A stretch of 64,000 nucleotides of DNA from Cucumibacter marinus DSM 18995 (GCF_000429865.1 NZ_KE386977.1:181393-245392), one strand, 5' to 3'; shown: positions 46,249-55,831, numbered from the stretch's first letter. Notes: generated by a model from the letters alone, not told the origin. Numbers and translations are program-made.

Positions 46249-46447
46249 TCGGTTCGACGGGCGAGAGCCCTTAGATTGCCCGGGCTTCGGGGGCGCTCCA
46301 ACCAACGCTTCATCACAATCGGGTGCGGTCGGCGCCCGGTTTGGTTGAAAGCCGACTTGCCGCATCGCACATGCCTGTGAGACAACAACGCGCAAACGAG
46401 ATTCCCGTCCAGGTTGTTTCCGATCGGGCGGACCAAGGAGAGGCGAA

Positions 46448-47101
46448 ATGAAGTTTTTCGTAGATACCGCAGAAGTCGATGAGATCCGGGCGCTGAATGA
46501 GACCGGCATGCTCGACGGGGTGACCACCAACCCCTCGCTGATTGCCAAGTCGGGCCGTGATTTCAAGGAAGCGGTCGCCGAGATCTGCGAAGTTGTCGAC
46601 GGCCCCGTTTCCGCCGAAGTCGCTGCCACCGATTACGAAACCATGAGCAAGGAAGCCAAAGTTCTTGCCAAGATCGCCGACAATATCGCGGTCAAGGTGC
46701 CGCTGACCGTCGACGGGCTCAAGGTCTGCCGCGAACTGCGTGCGCAGGGCACCATGGTCAATGTCACCTTGTGCTTCTCGGCCAATCAGGCGCTTCTCGC
46801 TGCCAAGGCTGGTGCCAGCTTCATCTCGCCCTTTATCGGCCGGCTCGACGACATCAATCTCGAGGGCTCCGACCTGATCGCCGATATCCGCACCATCTAT
46901 GACAATTTCGATTTCGACACCGAGATCCTCGCCGCCTCGATCCGCTCTGTGAACCACGTATCCCAGGCCGCCCTGATCGGCGCCGATGTAGCGACCGTGC
47001 CCTCGAGTGTGTTGTGGAAGCTTTACGAGCATCCGCTGACCGACAAGGGCCTCGCGGCCTTCGTCAAGGATTGGAAATCGACCGGCCAGTCGATCCTCTA
47101 A
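46448..47101 (+). CDS. Transaldolase-like/fructose-6-phosphate aldolase
   Basis: A 217-residue small transaldolase (type 3B/FSA class). The Schiff-base lysine is Lys83 (IAVKVPLT). Other family marks are [11 protein letters not shown] at the start, [13 protein letters not shown] near 24, [23 protein letters not shown] near 102 and [22 protein letters not shown] near 166. It works in the non-oxidative pentose phosphate pathway or as fructose-6-phosphate aldolase; the two are separated only by a few active-site residues. GGAGAGGCGAA precedes the ATG. It is followed after 12 bases by the Mrp ATPase gene. Confidence 0.88.
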   Translation: MKFFVDTAEVDEIRALNETGMLDGVTTNPSLIAKSGRDFKEAVAEICEVVDGPVSAEVAATDYETMSKEAKVLAKIADNIAVKVPLTVDGLKVCRELRAQGTMVNVTLCFSANQALLAAKAGASFISPFIGRLDDINLEGSDLIADIRTIYDNFDFDTEILAASIRSVNHVSQAALIGADVATVPSSVLWKLYEHPLTDKGLAAFVKDWKSTGQSIL

Positions 47102-47113
47102 AAGGGGCCGGAT

Positions 47114-48220
47114 ATGGCGGATAAAGCCCTCGCAGACGAGGTGCGCGCGGCGCTCGCCGGGATATCCATTCCCGGCGGCGGCATGCTCGATACCTATCAG
47201 GGTCTGAGTGAGATCATCGTTACAGAGAACGCGGTCGCCTTTGCCATCGCGGTGCAGCCGGGCATGGAGGCCGCCTTCGGCCCCGTGCGCGATGCAGCAG
47301 TTCAGAAGATCAACGAGATCGCACCGGCAAAGAAGGCGCTCGTCTCGCTGACCGGCGACCGCCCACAGGGCCAGGGACAATCAGCCGACGCTTCCACCCC
47401 GCCTCCCGGCGCAGGTGGCATGCCCGGCCGCAACCCGGGCCCGCCGCCCAAGGAAGCGGTGAAGGGCATTCGCCACATCATCACAGTAGCCTCGGGCAAG
47501 GGCGGCGTCGGCAAATCGACGACTGCCGTCAACCTGGCGCTCGCGCTCGCCGCAACCGGCAAGCGGGTCGGCATTCTCGATGCCGATATTTACGGTCCTT
47601 CGCTGCCCAAGCTGATGGGAATCGAGGGTAAGCCCGCCATGCGCGAAGATGGCATCTTCCAGCCGCATGAGGCGCACGGGCTCAAGATCATGTCGATCGG
47701 CTCGATGCTCGAAGGCGATCAGGCCGTCGTCTGGCGTGGGCCCATGGCAACCTCGGCGCTCCGGCAATTGCTGCGGGAGACCGATTGGGGCGAGCTCGAC
47801 ATTCTCGTTGTTGACCTGCCGCCCGGCACCGGCGACGTGCATATCTCGATCTGCCAGCAGGTGCCTCTCACCGGCGCCGTGGTCGTCTCGACCCCACAGG
47901 ATCTGGCGCTCATCGATGCACGCAAGGCCGTCGACATGTTCGCTCGGCTGCAGATTCCGATCCTCGGCCTGATCGAGAATATGAGCACATTTGTCTGCCC
48001 GCATTGCGGGGAAACCACCGATATCTTCGGGCATGGGGGCGCCGAGCGCACTGCGCCCGAGATCGGCGCGCCGTTCCTTGGCGCGGTTCCCCTGCATATG
48101 GACATCCGCTTGACCTCGGACGCGGGGACCCCCGTTATGGTGTCCGCGCCTGATGGTCCGCATGCCGAAGCCTATCGGCACATCGCCAGCGGCGTACTGG
48201 CCCACCCCGCCTTCACCTGA
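47114..48220 (+). CDS. apbC: Mrp/ApbC-type Fe-S cluster carrier ATPase
   Basis: A 368-residue P-loop protein. Residues 1-75 form a DUF59/MIP18-like domain, residues 80-115 a Pro/Gly/Gln-rich linker, and the rest is the ParA/MinD-like ATPase with the deviant Walker A GKGGVGKST at 128-136. Cys295 and Cys298 in FVCPHCGET bind a bridging 4Fe-4S cluster in the dimer. It delivers Fe-S clusters to apoproteins in the cytoplasm. No Fe-S assembly genes are nearby, but many Fe-S enzymes are encoded in the window. Confidence 0.9.
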   Translation: MADKALADEVRAALAGISIPGGGMLDTYQGLSEIIVTENAVAFAIAVQPGMEAAFGPVRDAAVQKINEIAPAKKALVSLTGDRPQGQGQSADASTPPPGAGGMPGRNPGPPPKEAVKGIRHIITVASGKGGVGKSTTAVNLALALAATGKRVGILDADIYGPSLPKLMGIEGKPAMREDGIFQPHEAHGLKIMSIGSMLEGDQAVVWRGPMATSALRQLLRETDWGELDILVVDLPPGTGDVHISICQQVPLTGAVVVSTPQDLALIDARKAVDMFARLQIPILGLIENMSTFVCPHCGETTDIFGHGGAERTAPEIGAPFLGAVPLHMDIRLTSDAGTPVMVSAPDGPHAEAYRHIASGVLAHPAFT

Positions 48221-48251
48221 GCCGGGGTGGCCTTCAAACAGGGAGAAGGCC

Positions 48252-49562
48252 ATGTTCACTCACAAGCGCGCCGATTTCGGCGACGGGTTCGTGTTCGGAA
48301 CCGCAACCGCCAGCTACCAGATTGAAGGCGGGCAGACCGATGGCCGCGGCCCTTCCATCTGGGACAGTTTCTCGCGCACGCCGGGCAATGTTCATAACGG
48401 CGAGACCGGCGAGATTGCCTGCGATCATTACAATCGCTGGGCCGAGGACCTCGACCTGCTGCGCGAAGGCGGGTTTGATGCCTATCGCTTTTCTTTCGCC
48501 TGGCCACGCCTGATTCCCGAAGGCACGGGCCGCGTCAATCAGGCCGGTATCGACTATTATGACCGGGTGATCGACGGCATGCTGGCTCGCGGGCTCAAGC
48601 CCTTTGCCACGCTTTATCACTGGGATCTGCCCAGCGCCCTGCAGGACGAGGGCGGCTGGATGAACCGCGATATCGCGGACTGGTTCACCGACTACGCGCT
48701 GCTGATCCACAAGCATTTCGGCGATCGACTGCACGCCGTCGCCACCATCAACGAACCCTGGTGCGTGGCCTGGCTCAGTCATTTCTGGGGTGCGCATGCA
48801 CCAGGCTATCGCGACATCCGCGCCACCGCCCGCGCCATGCATCACGTTCTTTTGTCCCATGGTCGCGCCGTCAATGCGCTGCGTGCCGAGGGGCAAGGCA
48901 ATCTCGGCATTGTGGTCAATCTGCAAAAGGCCGAACCGGCCACCGACAGCCCCGAGGACGTGGCCGCCAATCACCTGTTCGACGGGATCTTCAACCGCTG
49001 GTATCTCGGCGGCGTGACCCAGGGCGAATACCCCGCCGATGTCGTCGAATGGCTGGGCGCAAACCTGCCCGATTCGGTCCCTGGCGACATGAATACCGTT
49101 GGGGCCGATCTCGACTGGCTGGGCATCAACTATTATTCGCGTTCCTTGATGGCTCATGACCCGCAAAGCCCCTATTTCCCGGTGAAGGACGTGCCCGGGC
49201 CGCTCGAAAAGACCGAGATGGGCTGGGAAATCTATCCCAAGGGCCTGACCGACCTCGTGACCCGGGTGGCGAACGACTATTTCAAGGGGCCGATCTACAT
49301 CACCGAGAACGGCATGGCCGAGGTGAGGGGGACCGACGACCCGCGCCGCATCAAATTCTATGACGAGCATTTTGCCGCCTTGTTGAAGGCAAAGCAGAAC
49401 GGTGCCGATATCCGGGGCTATTTCGCCTGGTCGCTTCTCGATAACTACGAATGGGCGGAAGGCTACGCCAAGCGTTTCGGGATCGTCGATGTCGACTACA
49501 GAACCCAGAAAAGAGCGCCAAAACAGTCCTTTAACGCGTTCAAGGCGATGCTTTCCGATTGA
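48252..49562 (+). CDS. GH1 beta-glucosidase
   Basis: A 436-residue cytoplasmic family 1 glycoside hydrolase. FVFGTATASYQIEGG is the family N-terminal signature. The acid/base Glu168 lies in ATINEPW, and the nucleophile Glu352 lies in IYITENGMAE. No signal peptide is seen. It hydrolyses beta-glucosides or cellobiose delivered by a transporter. The ATG at 48252 has GGGAGAAGG before it. It is 31 bases after the Mrp gene and 274 bases upstream of aglE, whose control region it borders, but no operator lies between the Mrp gene and this one. Confidence 0.92.
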   Translation: MFTHKRADFGDGFVFGTATASYQIEGGQTDGRGPSIWDSFSRTPGNVHNGETGEIACDHYNRWAEDLDLLREGGFDAYRFSFAWPRLIPEGTGRVNQAGIDYYDRVIDGMLARGLKPFATLYHWDLPSALQDEGGWMNRDIADWFTDYALLIHKHFGDRLHAVATINEPWCVAWLSHFWGAHAPGYRDIRATARAMHHVLLSHGRAVNALRAEGQGNLGIVVNLQKAEPATDSPEDVAANHLFDGIFNRWYLGGVTQGEYPADVVEWLGANLPDSVPGDMNTVGADLDWLGINYYSRSLMAHDPQSPYFPVKDVPGPLEKTEMGWEIYPKGLTDLVTRVANDYFKGPIYITENGMAEVRGTDDPRRIKFYDEHFAALLKAKQNGADIRGYFAWSLLDNYEWAEGYAKRFGIVDVDYRTQKRAPKQSFNAFKAMLSD

Positions 49563-49665
49563 CCGCCCCATGTGAGCGGTCGATACGCAAAGCTCCGTAT
49601 CCGCCGCGCGAAACACTCTTGGCAAGCTTTCAGCTTTGTGCCACGGTCAAAATCGTCAACGCACT

Positions 49666-49677
49666 CAAAACGTTTTG
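49666..49677. promoter_or_regulatory. Candidate AglR operator 1
   Basis: CAAAACGTTTTG is a perfect 12-bp palindrome of the LacI-family operator type. It lies 159 bases upstream of the aglE start. The same core occurs at 49713 and 55871. Confidence 0.7.
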
Positions 49678-49711
49678 GAACCCGATGGGGCCTGAAAGTT
49701 CCGCTGTTTCC

Positions 49712-49723
49712 GAAAACGTTTTG
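49712..49723. promoter_or_regulatory. Candidate AglR operator 2
   Basis: GAAAACGTTTTG contains the 10-bp palindrome AAAACGTTTT. Its centre is 46 bases from that of operator 1, so the two could be bridged by one repressor tetramer or dimer pair. It lies 113 bases before the aglE start. Confidence 0.65.
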
Positions 49724-49836
49724 GAGAGGAGGCGTTGATCACCGTTTCACACTGGGAACCGTCCTTGGCCGGTGACCCCGTGTACTGACGAGCAAGACCG
49801 GAGCGATGAACGCTCCACATGCGATGGGAGGAATGC

Positions 49837-51204
49837 ATGCGTAAACTCATGATGGCGGGAATCTCCGCCAGCATTCTCACTGCGGTGGCCGCCTCTGGCG
49901 CGTCGGCGCAGGACTTGATTTTTCCAAAAGGCGAAGGCGCGTTCAGCTGGGATGCGCTTGAAGAATTCGCGGCCGCCCATCAGGGCATGGAAGGCCAGTC
50001 GCTTTCCATCTGGGGTCCCTGGCGCGAAGGCGGTGACCAGGAGCAGTTCGTGACTGTGCTCGCCTATTTCGAGGACGCCACCGGCATTGACGTGCAATAC
50101 GGCTCCTCGGAAAACTACGAGCAGCAGGCTCAGATCGACGCTGCTGCGGGCAGCCCGGCCAACATCACCATTCTGCCCCAGCCCGGCCTTCTGGCCGATA
50201 TGGCTTCCAAGGGCTATCTGGTGCCGCTTGGCGACGATATGCGCCAGTTCGTGTCCGAAGCCCACGCAGCAGGCGACAGCCTTGTGTCGCTCGGCACCTA
50301 TGACGATCCTGACGGCAATGCGACCTTCTATGCCGTGCCCTACAAGTCGGACCTGAAGTCCCTCGTCTGGTATTCCCCGGACAATTTCGCCGATGCCGGC
50401 TATGAAGTGCCGACCACCCTTGAAGAGCTTTTCGCGCTTCAGGACCAGATGGTCGCTGACGGGAACACCCCGTGGTGCATCGGGCTCGGTTCGGGCGGTG
50501 CGACCGGCTGGCCGGCCACCGACTGGATGGAAGACCTGATGCTGCGCACCCATTCGCCCGAAGACTATGACGCCTGGGTGTCCAACGATCTTAAGTTCAA
50601 CGATCCCAAGATCATCGAGGTGATGGAACTGTTCGGTTCGATCGCAAAGAACGACGAGATGGTTGCCGGCGGCGCCGCCGCTGTGGGCACCACCGACTTC
50701 CGCGAAAGCCCGCTCGGGCTCTTCTCGGTCCCGGCCGAGTGCTACATGCACCACCAGGCTTCGTTCATTCCCTCCTTCTTCCCCGAAGGCACGGAACTGG
50801 GCGTTGATGCCGACTTCTTCTACTTCCCGGCCTATGAAGGCAAGGACCTCGGCAAGCCGGTGCTTGGCGCTGGTACCCTCGCCACCATCACCAAGGACAG
50901 CGAAGCGGCACGTGCCTTTATCGAGTTCCTGGGGAACCCGATCTCGAACGAGATCTGGATGGCGCAGTCGGGCTTCCTGTCCACGCTGAAGGCCGCCAAC
51001 ACCGAAACCTACGGCAACGAAACGCTCAAGGGTGAAGGTGAAATCCTCCTGCAGGCGACCACCTTCCGCTTCGACGCATCCGATCTGATGCCCGCCGCGG
51101 TTGGTCAGGGCAGCTTCTGGTCTGGTATGGTCGACTTTGTCGGCGGTGCCTCGGCTGAGGAAGTGGCCAACGACATCCAGAACAGCTGGGACGCGATCCG
51201 CTAA
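49837..51204 (+). CDS. aglE: Alpha-glucoside-binding periplasmic protein
   Basis: A 455-residue SBP family 1 protein. A signal peptide (MRKLMMAGISASILTAVAAS, cleavage after ASA) precedes an LSIWGPWREGGDQEQFVTVLAYFEDATGIDV stretch usual for AglE. Inner markers are YGSSENYEQQAQIDAAAGSPANITILPQPGLL and GFLSTLKAANTETYGN near the C-terminus. GGGAGGA lies six bases before the ATG at 49837. In Sinorhizobium the order is aglR-aglEFGAK; here aglE is followed by aglF and aglG and lies behind two LacI-type operators. Substrates are expected to be maltose, sucrose or trehalose. Confidence 0.9.
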   Translation: MRKLMMAGISASILTAVAASGASAQDLIFPKGEGAFSWDALEEFAAAHQGMEGQSLSIWGPWREGGDQEQFVTVLAYFEDATGIDVQYGSSENYEQQAQIDAAAGSPANITILPQPGLLADMASKGYLVPLGDDMRQFVSEAHAAGDSLVSLGTYDDPDGNATFYAVPYKSDLKSLVWYSPDNFADAGYEVPTTLEELFALQDQMVADGNTPWCIGLGSGGATGWPATDWMEDLMLRTHSPEDYDAWVSNDLKFNDPKIIEVMELFGSIAKNDEMVAGGAAAVGTTDFRESPLGLFSVPAECYMHHQASFIPSFFPEGTELGVDADFFYFPAYEGKDLGKPVLGAGTLATITKDSEAARAFIEFLGNPISNEIWMAQSGFLSTLKAANTETYGNETLKGEGEILLQATTFRFDASDLMPAAVGQGSFWSGMVDFVGGASAEEVANDIQNSWDAIR

Positions 51205-51216
51205 CCTGCTGAGGCC

Positions 51217-51283
51217 GGGGCGCGCTGCGCCCCCGCCAACCGGATTACCGCCGGCGCCTGGGGTGAAAGCCTTCAGGCGCCGG
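51217..51283 (+). promoter_or_regulatory. Two strong GC hairpins between aglE and aglF
   Basis: Hairpin 1 (51217-51233) pairs GGGGCGC with GCGCCCC around a GCT loop. Hairpin 2 (51251-51283) pairs CCGGCGCCTG with CAGGCGCCGG in a perfect 10-bp stem. Both lie in the 227-base gap between the binding-protein and permease genes. No T run follows either, which fits mRNA protection or partial attenuation. Confidence 0.65.
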
Positions 51284-51431
51284 GGGAACCAAGGACTGGA
51301 ACACCAAGATCAAGACTTCCGCCACAAGGAAGCACAGATACTGACCCGTCACCGGGTCCCCGGGGGAAATCGGCACCAAGACACGAACTCCGGGTTGAGA
51401 ACGGCAGTAGCGACGCTTGGAGGAGGCGCTG

Positions 51432-52451
51432 ATGACCGATGTTCTGCAACAGATACTGGGAGCCGCAGTGGCGGTGGCCGTCGCCCTTTTGGCCGCTGTC
51501 GCCTATTTCTGGGTTTCGAACTGGCTGCTCGACAAGACTTTCGGAACCGCGGCGGATACCGGTACGGGCTCGGCGCGGAACGATGCCATCCGTGGCCACA
51601 TCCGGCCCTGGCTGTTCATGTTTCCCGCGCTTCTGTTTCTCTCGATCTACCTGGTTTATCCGGTGATCGAGACGGTCAGGCTCAGCCTGCTCGACAATGC
51701 CAGCGTCGGGTTCGTCGGGCTCGACAACTACATCTGGGCCATCGGTGACGATGGTTTCCAGCGCTCGGTGTTTAACAACATCATGTGGCTGATCATCGTG
51801 CCCTCGCTGTCGACCGGCTTCGGGCTGGTGATCGCGGTGCTTGCCGACAGGCTGTGGTGGGGCCAGATCGCCAAGTCGCTGGTGTTCATGCCCATGGCGA
51901 TCTCGTTCGTCGGTGCCTCGGTGATCTGGAAATTCGTTTATGACTTCCGCTCCGAAGGCTCCGAACAGATCGGTGCGCTCAACGCCATCGTCACCGGCCT
52001 CGGCTTGCCGCCACAGGCCTGGATCACGCTGCCGGTGTGGAACTCGATCTTCTTGATGGTCATCCTCATCTGGATCCAGACGGGTTTCGCGATGGTGATC
52101 CTCTCGGCCGCCCTGCGCGGCATCCCCGAGGAAACCCTCGAGGCCGCCCGCATCGACGGCGCCAACGATGTCCGTATCTTCTTTGACATCATGATCCCCC
52201 AGATCTGGGGCACCATCGTTGTCGTGTGGACCACCATCACCATCGTGGTGCTCAAGGTCTTCGACATCATCTTCGCCATGACCAACGGGCAGTGGGACAC
52301 CGAGGTGCTCGCCAACCTCATGTTCAAGTGGATGTTCGTCAATTTCGACTATGGCCGCGGCTCGGCCATCGCCGTGGTGATCATGCTCTCCGTGCTGCCG
52401 ATCATGATCTGGAACATTCGCCGCGCTAATGCCGAGGAGGGGACACGCTGA
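51432..52451 (+). CDS. aglF: Alpha-glucoside ABC importer permease
   Basis: A 339-residue MalF-type permease with six to seven hydrophobic helices. The EAA loop is recognisable at EETLEAARIDGANDVRIFFDIMIPQ, where the ATPase docks. An N-terminal helix at residues 8-30 precedes the transport domain (FPALLFLSIYLVYPVIETVR). AGGAGG lies seven bases before the ATG at 51432. The stop overlaps the aglG start by one base. Confidence 0.88.
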   Translation: MTDVLQQILGAAVAVAVALLAAVAYFWVSNWLLDKTFGTAADTGTGSARNDAIRGHIRPWLFMFPALLFLSIYLVYPVIETVRLSLLDNASVGFVGLDNYIWAIGDDGFQRSVFNNIMWLIIVPSLSTGFGLVIAVLADRLWWGQIAKSLVFMPMAISFVGASVIWKFVYDFRSEGSEQIGALNAIVTGLGLPPQAWITLPVWNSIFLMVILIWIQTGFAMVILSAALRGIPEETLEAARIDGANDVRIFFDIMIPQIWGTIVVVWTTITIVVLKVFDIIFAMTNGQWDTEVLANLMFKWMFVNFDYGRGSAIAVVIMLSVLPIMIWNIRRANAEEGTR

Positions 52452-53656
52452 TGACCGATGTTGCTGACACCCGCGTCGAGGCCCGCCCGCAATCGGGCAT
52501 CCCCGAATTTCTCTCGCGCATCAATACCGGCAAGCTGCTGACCCATGCGGCCCTGCTGTTCCTGGTGATCCTGTGGACCTTTCCCACTGCAGGGCTGTTG
52601 ATTTCGTCGCTGCGCGACAAGGACCAACTCGCCGTCTCCGGCTGGTGGACGGCGCTCACCACCGCCACCGTGCAGGAGGTGACCCGGCTCGGCACCGCCG
52701 AAGACCAGATTGAGGAGAACGGTCAGTTCGTCATCCGCGGCAATCTGTTCGGTGAAGGGGACAACAAGACCCTTCAGAACTTCGGGCTGACCGCCAACAC
52801 CCTGGCCGAAGCCTCCCCGGGCGACTCCCTCGAAATGCGCGATGGCGGGGCGATCACGGTTGAGGCCTCTGGCGATTTCGCCTGGGTCTCGGACACCGAA
52901 TTCACCCACACCCGTGGGCCGCGCGTCTTCTATATCGCGGCCATTCCGCCCCGTTTCACCCTTGAGAACTACGCCGAGGTGTTGAGCGCCAACGGGGTCG
53001 GGCGGTCCTTCATCAACTCGCTGACGGTGACGATCCCCGCCACTATCATCCCGATCCTGATGGCGGCCTTCGCCGCCTATGCGCTGGCCTGGATGCGGTT
53101 CCCCTTCCGGGGGCTGATCGTGGCGCTGGTGGTCGGGTTGCTGGTCGTGCCCCTGCAGATGTCGCTCATTCCGCTGCTCAGAATGTATAATGGCATCGCC
53201 AATGTGTTCGGCGCCGAGGACGGCAAGACCTATCTCGGCATCTGGCTTGCCCATACCGCCTTCGGCCTGCCGCTCGCCATCTATCTGCTGCGCAACTATA
53301 TGGCCGGCCTGCCCAAGGAAGTGATGGAATCCGCCCGCATGGACGGGGCCTCCCACTTCAAGATCTTCACCACCATGGTGTTGCCGCTGAGCTTCCCGGC
53401 ACTCGCCTCCTTCTCGATCTTCCAGTTCCTCTGGGTCTGGAACGATCTGCTGGTGGCGATGGTGTTCCTGGGCGCGCAGGAGGACAAGCTGGTCCTGACC
53501 GGCAAACTCGTCAGCCTGCTCGGCTCGCGCGGCAATAACTGGGAGATCCTGACATCGGGTGCCTTCATCACCATTGTGGTGCCGCTGATCGTGTTCTTCT
53601 CCCTTCAGCGCTACTTCGTGCGCGGCCTTCTGGCCGGCTCGGTCAAGGGCGGCTGA
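52451..53656 (+). CDS. aglG: Alpha-glucoside ABC importer permease
   Basis: A 401-residue MalG-type permease, longer than usual because of a large periplasmic insert at about residues 65-165 (TVQEVTRLGTAEDQ to TEFTHTRGPRVFYI) between the first helix and the transport core. Such an insert is a mark of AglG. The EAA loop is EVMESARMDGASHFKIFTTMVLP. It forms the channel with AglF. The gene is followed by a 1.0 kb gene-free stretch, so aglA and aglK are not directly attached. Confidence 0.9.
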   Translation: MTDVADTRVEARPQSGIPEFLSRINTGKLLTHAALLFLVILWTFPTAGLLISSLRDKDQLAVSGWWTALTTATVQEVTRLGTAEDQIEENGQFVIRGNLFGEGDNKTLQNFGLTANTLAEASPGDSLEMRDGGAITVEASGDFAWVSDTEFTHTRGPRVFYIAAIPPRFTLENYAEVLSANGVGRSFINSLTVTIPATIIPILMAAFAAYALAWMRFPFRGLIVALVVGLLVVPLQMSLIPLLRMYNGIANVFGAEDGKTYLGIWLAHTAFGLPLAIYLLRNYMAGLPKEVMESARMDGASHFKIFTTMVLPLSFPALASFSIFQFLWVWNDLLVAMVFLGAQEDKLVLTGKLVSLLGSRGNNWEILTSGAFITIVVPLIVFFSLQRYFVRGLLAGSVKGG

Positions 53657-53762
53657 TCACTCCGACTTCATGACGCAGAGGTCGAGGGGCGCGGGTCACA
53701 CCGCGCCCTTTCGCTTGCTGACCTGGATGAACGGCTCGGAGCCGCGGGGCCATACTCCTCAG

Positions 53763-53811
53763 GCCCTCGCCCTTCGAGGCTCAGCTTCGCTTCGCGCCTC
53801 AGGGTGAGGGC
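53763..53811. repeat. Large REP-like palindrome
   Basis: GCCCTC and GAGGC at the left pair with GCCTC and GAGGGC at the right, with CCCT/AGGG in the middle, enclosing a CTTCGCTTCGC loop. The arm word CCTCAGGGTGAGGGC resembles the CTCAGGGTGAG word next to the 8797-8815 repeat. Confidence 0.7.
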
Positions 53812-53969
53812 ATCGATTTAGTCTCACGGCGCGCACCGCTCCGGTCACGACGCTGGTCGCTGTGACCTCCGCTGCGCCTGCGACGCCGCGGCGCAAAAGT
53901 GCGCCGGGGTCCTCATTCGGGCTGCGCCCTCTCTCGTCCTCCTTTTCCCTCGCCAGGTATTTCGGGCCG

Positions 53970-53988
53970 CCCCGGACTTGATCCGGGG
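53970..53988. repeat. REP-type hairpin unit A
   Basis: CCCCGGA-CTTGA-TCCGGGG is a 7-bp perfect stem with the loop CTTGA. It belongs to the same family as the units at 54444 and 54539. Confidence 0.75.
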
Positions 53989-54443
53989 CCCAGACATTGC
54001 ACGAGGTCCCGGCTCTCTCTTTGTCTCACGGCGGAGGACTGGCCGGGACAGCGCGGTATGGGTGCAAGCGTTCACCCGAACACGCCCGGCAGGCTTTCAC
54101 CTCCAGGGTTTGCGATAGAGCGGGAGAGAGGCGCAGGGCGTCTCGTCGCAAAACTAAAACAATGAGACGGCCAGCGCCTCTCTCACCCGGGGTTTTGGGC
54201 TTGGACTGCGTCAACGGGCTGGGGTCAATCCCCGCCACCTTTCCAAAGTACACCGCCGCCTTGACGGCAGCCGGCTCCGGCGCAGTTTTGGCCTTCCCTG
54301 AGGCGACCCTCAAGGAACCCGGACCCTTTCCGGCAGAAGGCTCGTATGCATCCTCGCTCCGTGCCGGCAGGTGAGTGGATGATAATCGGGTGGGAGGGGG
54401 CGGGGATAAGTTTTTCGAAAGAGGCTGCTCCAACTCGCTCGTC

Positions 54444-54466
54444 ACCCTCGGACTTGATCCGAGGGT
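54444..54466. repeat. REP-type hairpin unit B
   Basis: ACCCTCGGA-CTTGA-TCCGAGGGT is a 9-bp perfect stem with the loop CTTGA, bordered by CTCGTC on the left and CCATGAGGCG on the right. Confidence 0.8.
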
Positions 54467-54538
54467 CCATGAGGCGCTGCAGCAGGTTCAGCGGTCGCGA
54501 ACCATCCATACCGTTTGCTGAATGGCACCTCGTCATGG

Positions 54539-54561
54539 ATTCTCGGGTCGAGCCCGAGAAT
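54539..54561. repeat. REP-type hairpin unit C, opposite orientation
   Basis: ATTCTCGGG-TCGAG-CCCGAGAAT is a 9-bp perfect stem. Its reverse complement matches the flanks of unit B (CGTCAT before and TCCATGA after), so B and C are an inverted pair about 95 bases apart. Confidence 0.8.
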
Positions 54562-54681
54562 GACGAAGGAGAAACAGGCTAGACTGTGGCCGGATAGCTG
54601 GCTTCAGCCCCACCCGTTCCAGCACTACCAAGGTTCCACCGGAACCTCGGTTTGGGCTTCGCCCAACCGCTTCTCACTCCC

Positions 54682-55791
54682 TCACGCCGCTTTTGCCGGC
54701 CGCCACTTCTTGGGCAACCCGGCCGAATCGAGGCCTTGAGCGATGTGAAAGGTCACATCCATCTCCTTGCCGCTGGGCGGTTCGTCCCGCTCGCAGCGCG
54801 CGACCAGGGCATCCACCAGCCTTTCACCGGCATCGCGCAAAGGCGAACGCGCAAAGGTGAAGAGGTCCTCATAAGGGCTGAGATCGACGTGCCGCAGCCC
54901 GTCATCCATGGTGGCAACGGCAAGGTCGCCGCCGGCCACGCGTCCGGCGCGGGAGACGGCGGCCTGACCCTCCATCGCCATGATCGACGATGAATAAAGG
55001 ATCGCGGTGACGCTCGGGTCGGCCAGCGCCTGTTCGGTGAGCTGATAGCCGGCCAGCCCCATCGGGTGGGTTGTCGACAGATAGGTCACGCAATCGGCGG
55101 GCAGACCGCGCTGCCGGATGGCGGCGTTTACACCCTTGCGCCGCTCGATCGCATAGGCGAAATGCTCATCGCCATTCACGAGTGCGATACGCCGATGGCC
55201 ATTGTCGAACATCAGCCCAGCCAGCGCCTTGAAGATCCCGGCATTATCGATATCGACCCAGCTGTACTGGCTGCTGCGGCTCTCCCGGCCATGCACCACA
55301 AAGGGCACGTCGGCATCGAGCAGAAACGAAATGCGTGGATCGCGCGGCTGCGGCAGATCGACGATGAACCCGTCGACGCTGTGCTCGCGGATAGACCGGT
55401 CATAAGCGCTGGTCTGGGAAGAATGGTGTCCGGCGGCAAAGACGAGGTCGTAATTTTCGGTCCGGCAGGCGCGCAGAACCCCGGCAAACACCTCGACGAA
55501 GTGCGGATCCGCGATCGCGCCGGCACGCTCATCCTTGATCCAGCCGAGCGAATGGGTGCGCTGGGTCACCAGCCGCTGGGCGCTGCGATTGGGCTGATAA
55601 CCGGATTCGCGCACGGCTTCGACAACGCGCAGCCGGGTCTTCTCGCTGACATCGGAATATCCGTTCAACGCCCGGGAGATCGTTGTGATCGACAAACCGA
55701 GATCGCGCGCCAGATCCTTGATCGTGACCCGATTTTCCCTCCGGCCGCCCCTCGCCTTGCTTCTTCTTATTCTCGTTTGTTTTTCAAGCAT
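54682..55791 (-). CDS. aglR: LacI family repressor of the agl genes
   Basis: A 369-residue LacI/GalR regulator. A basic leader (residues 1-20, many Arg and Lys) precedes the LacI helix-turn-helix NRVTIKDLARDLGLSITTISRALNGYSDVSEKTRLRVVEAVRESGYQPN. The hinge and periplasmic-binding-like sensor domain cover residues 80-355 (SHSLGWIKDE-like start, YAIERRKGVNAAIRQRG near 218, ILYSSSIMAMEGQAAVSRAG). It lies between aglG and aglA in opposite orientation. The perfect palindrome at 55869 lies in its divergent promoter gap, and two copies lie before aglE, so it probably represses both transcripts and its own. Confidence 0.88.
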   Translation of the reverse strand: MLEKQTRIRRSKARGGRRENRVTIKDLARDLGLSITTISRALNGYSDVSEKTRLRVVEAVRESGYQPNRSAQRLVTQRTHSLGWIKDERAGAIADPHFVEVFAGVLRACRTENYDLVFAAGHHSSQTSAYDRSIREHSVDGFIVDLPQPRDPRISFLLDADVPFVVHGRESRSSQYSWVDIDNAGIFKALAGLMFDNGHRRIALVNGDEHFAYAIERRKGVNAAIRQRGLPADCVTYLSTTHPMGLAGYQLTEQALADPSVTAILYSSSIMAMEGQAAVSRAGRVAGGDLAVATMDDGLRHVDLSPYEDLFTFARSPLRDAGERLVDALVARCERDEPPSGKEMDVTFHIAQGLDSAGLPKKWRPAKAA

Positions 55792-55831
55792 TTGCTGTCG
55801 CGCATTGGTTGCGCATAACGACTACAATCTA

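Larger units (their letters stand above)
53657..54681. other. 1.0 kb gene-free stretch between aglG and aglR, carrying palindromic repeats
   Basis: No convincing gene is present: open frames on both strands are Pro/Arg/Ser-rich, overlap each other and lack ribosome-binding sites. The stretch holds at least four palindromic units (53763-53811, 53970-53988, 54444-54466, 54539-54561), annotated separately. Except for these, nothing is recognised. It looks like a place where REP-type elements accumulated inside the agl cluster. Confidence 0.65.

Noticed and set aside
53899-54582. Short Pro/Arg/Ser-rich open frames in the agl gap
   Set aside because: They overlap in several frames and both strands and run through the palindromic repeats, so they are not coding.
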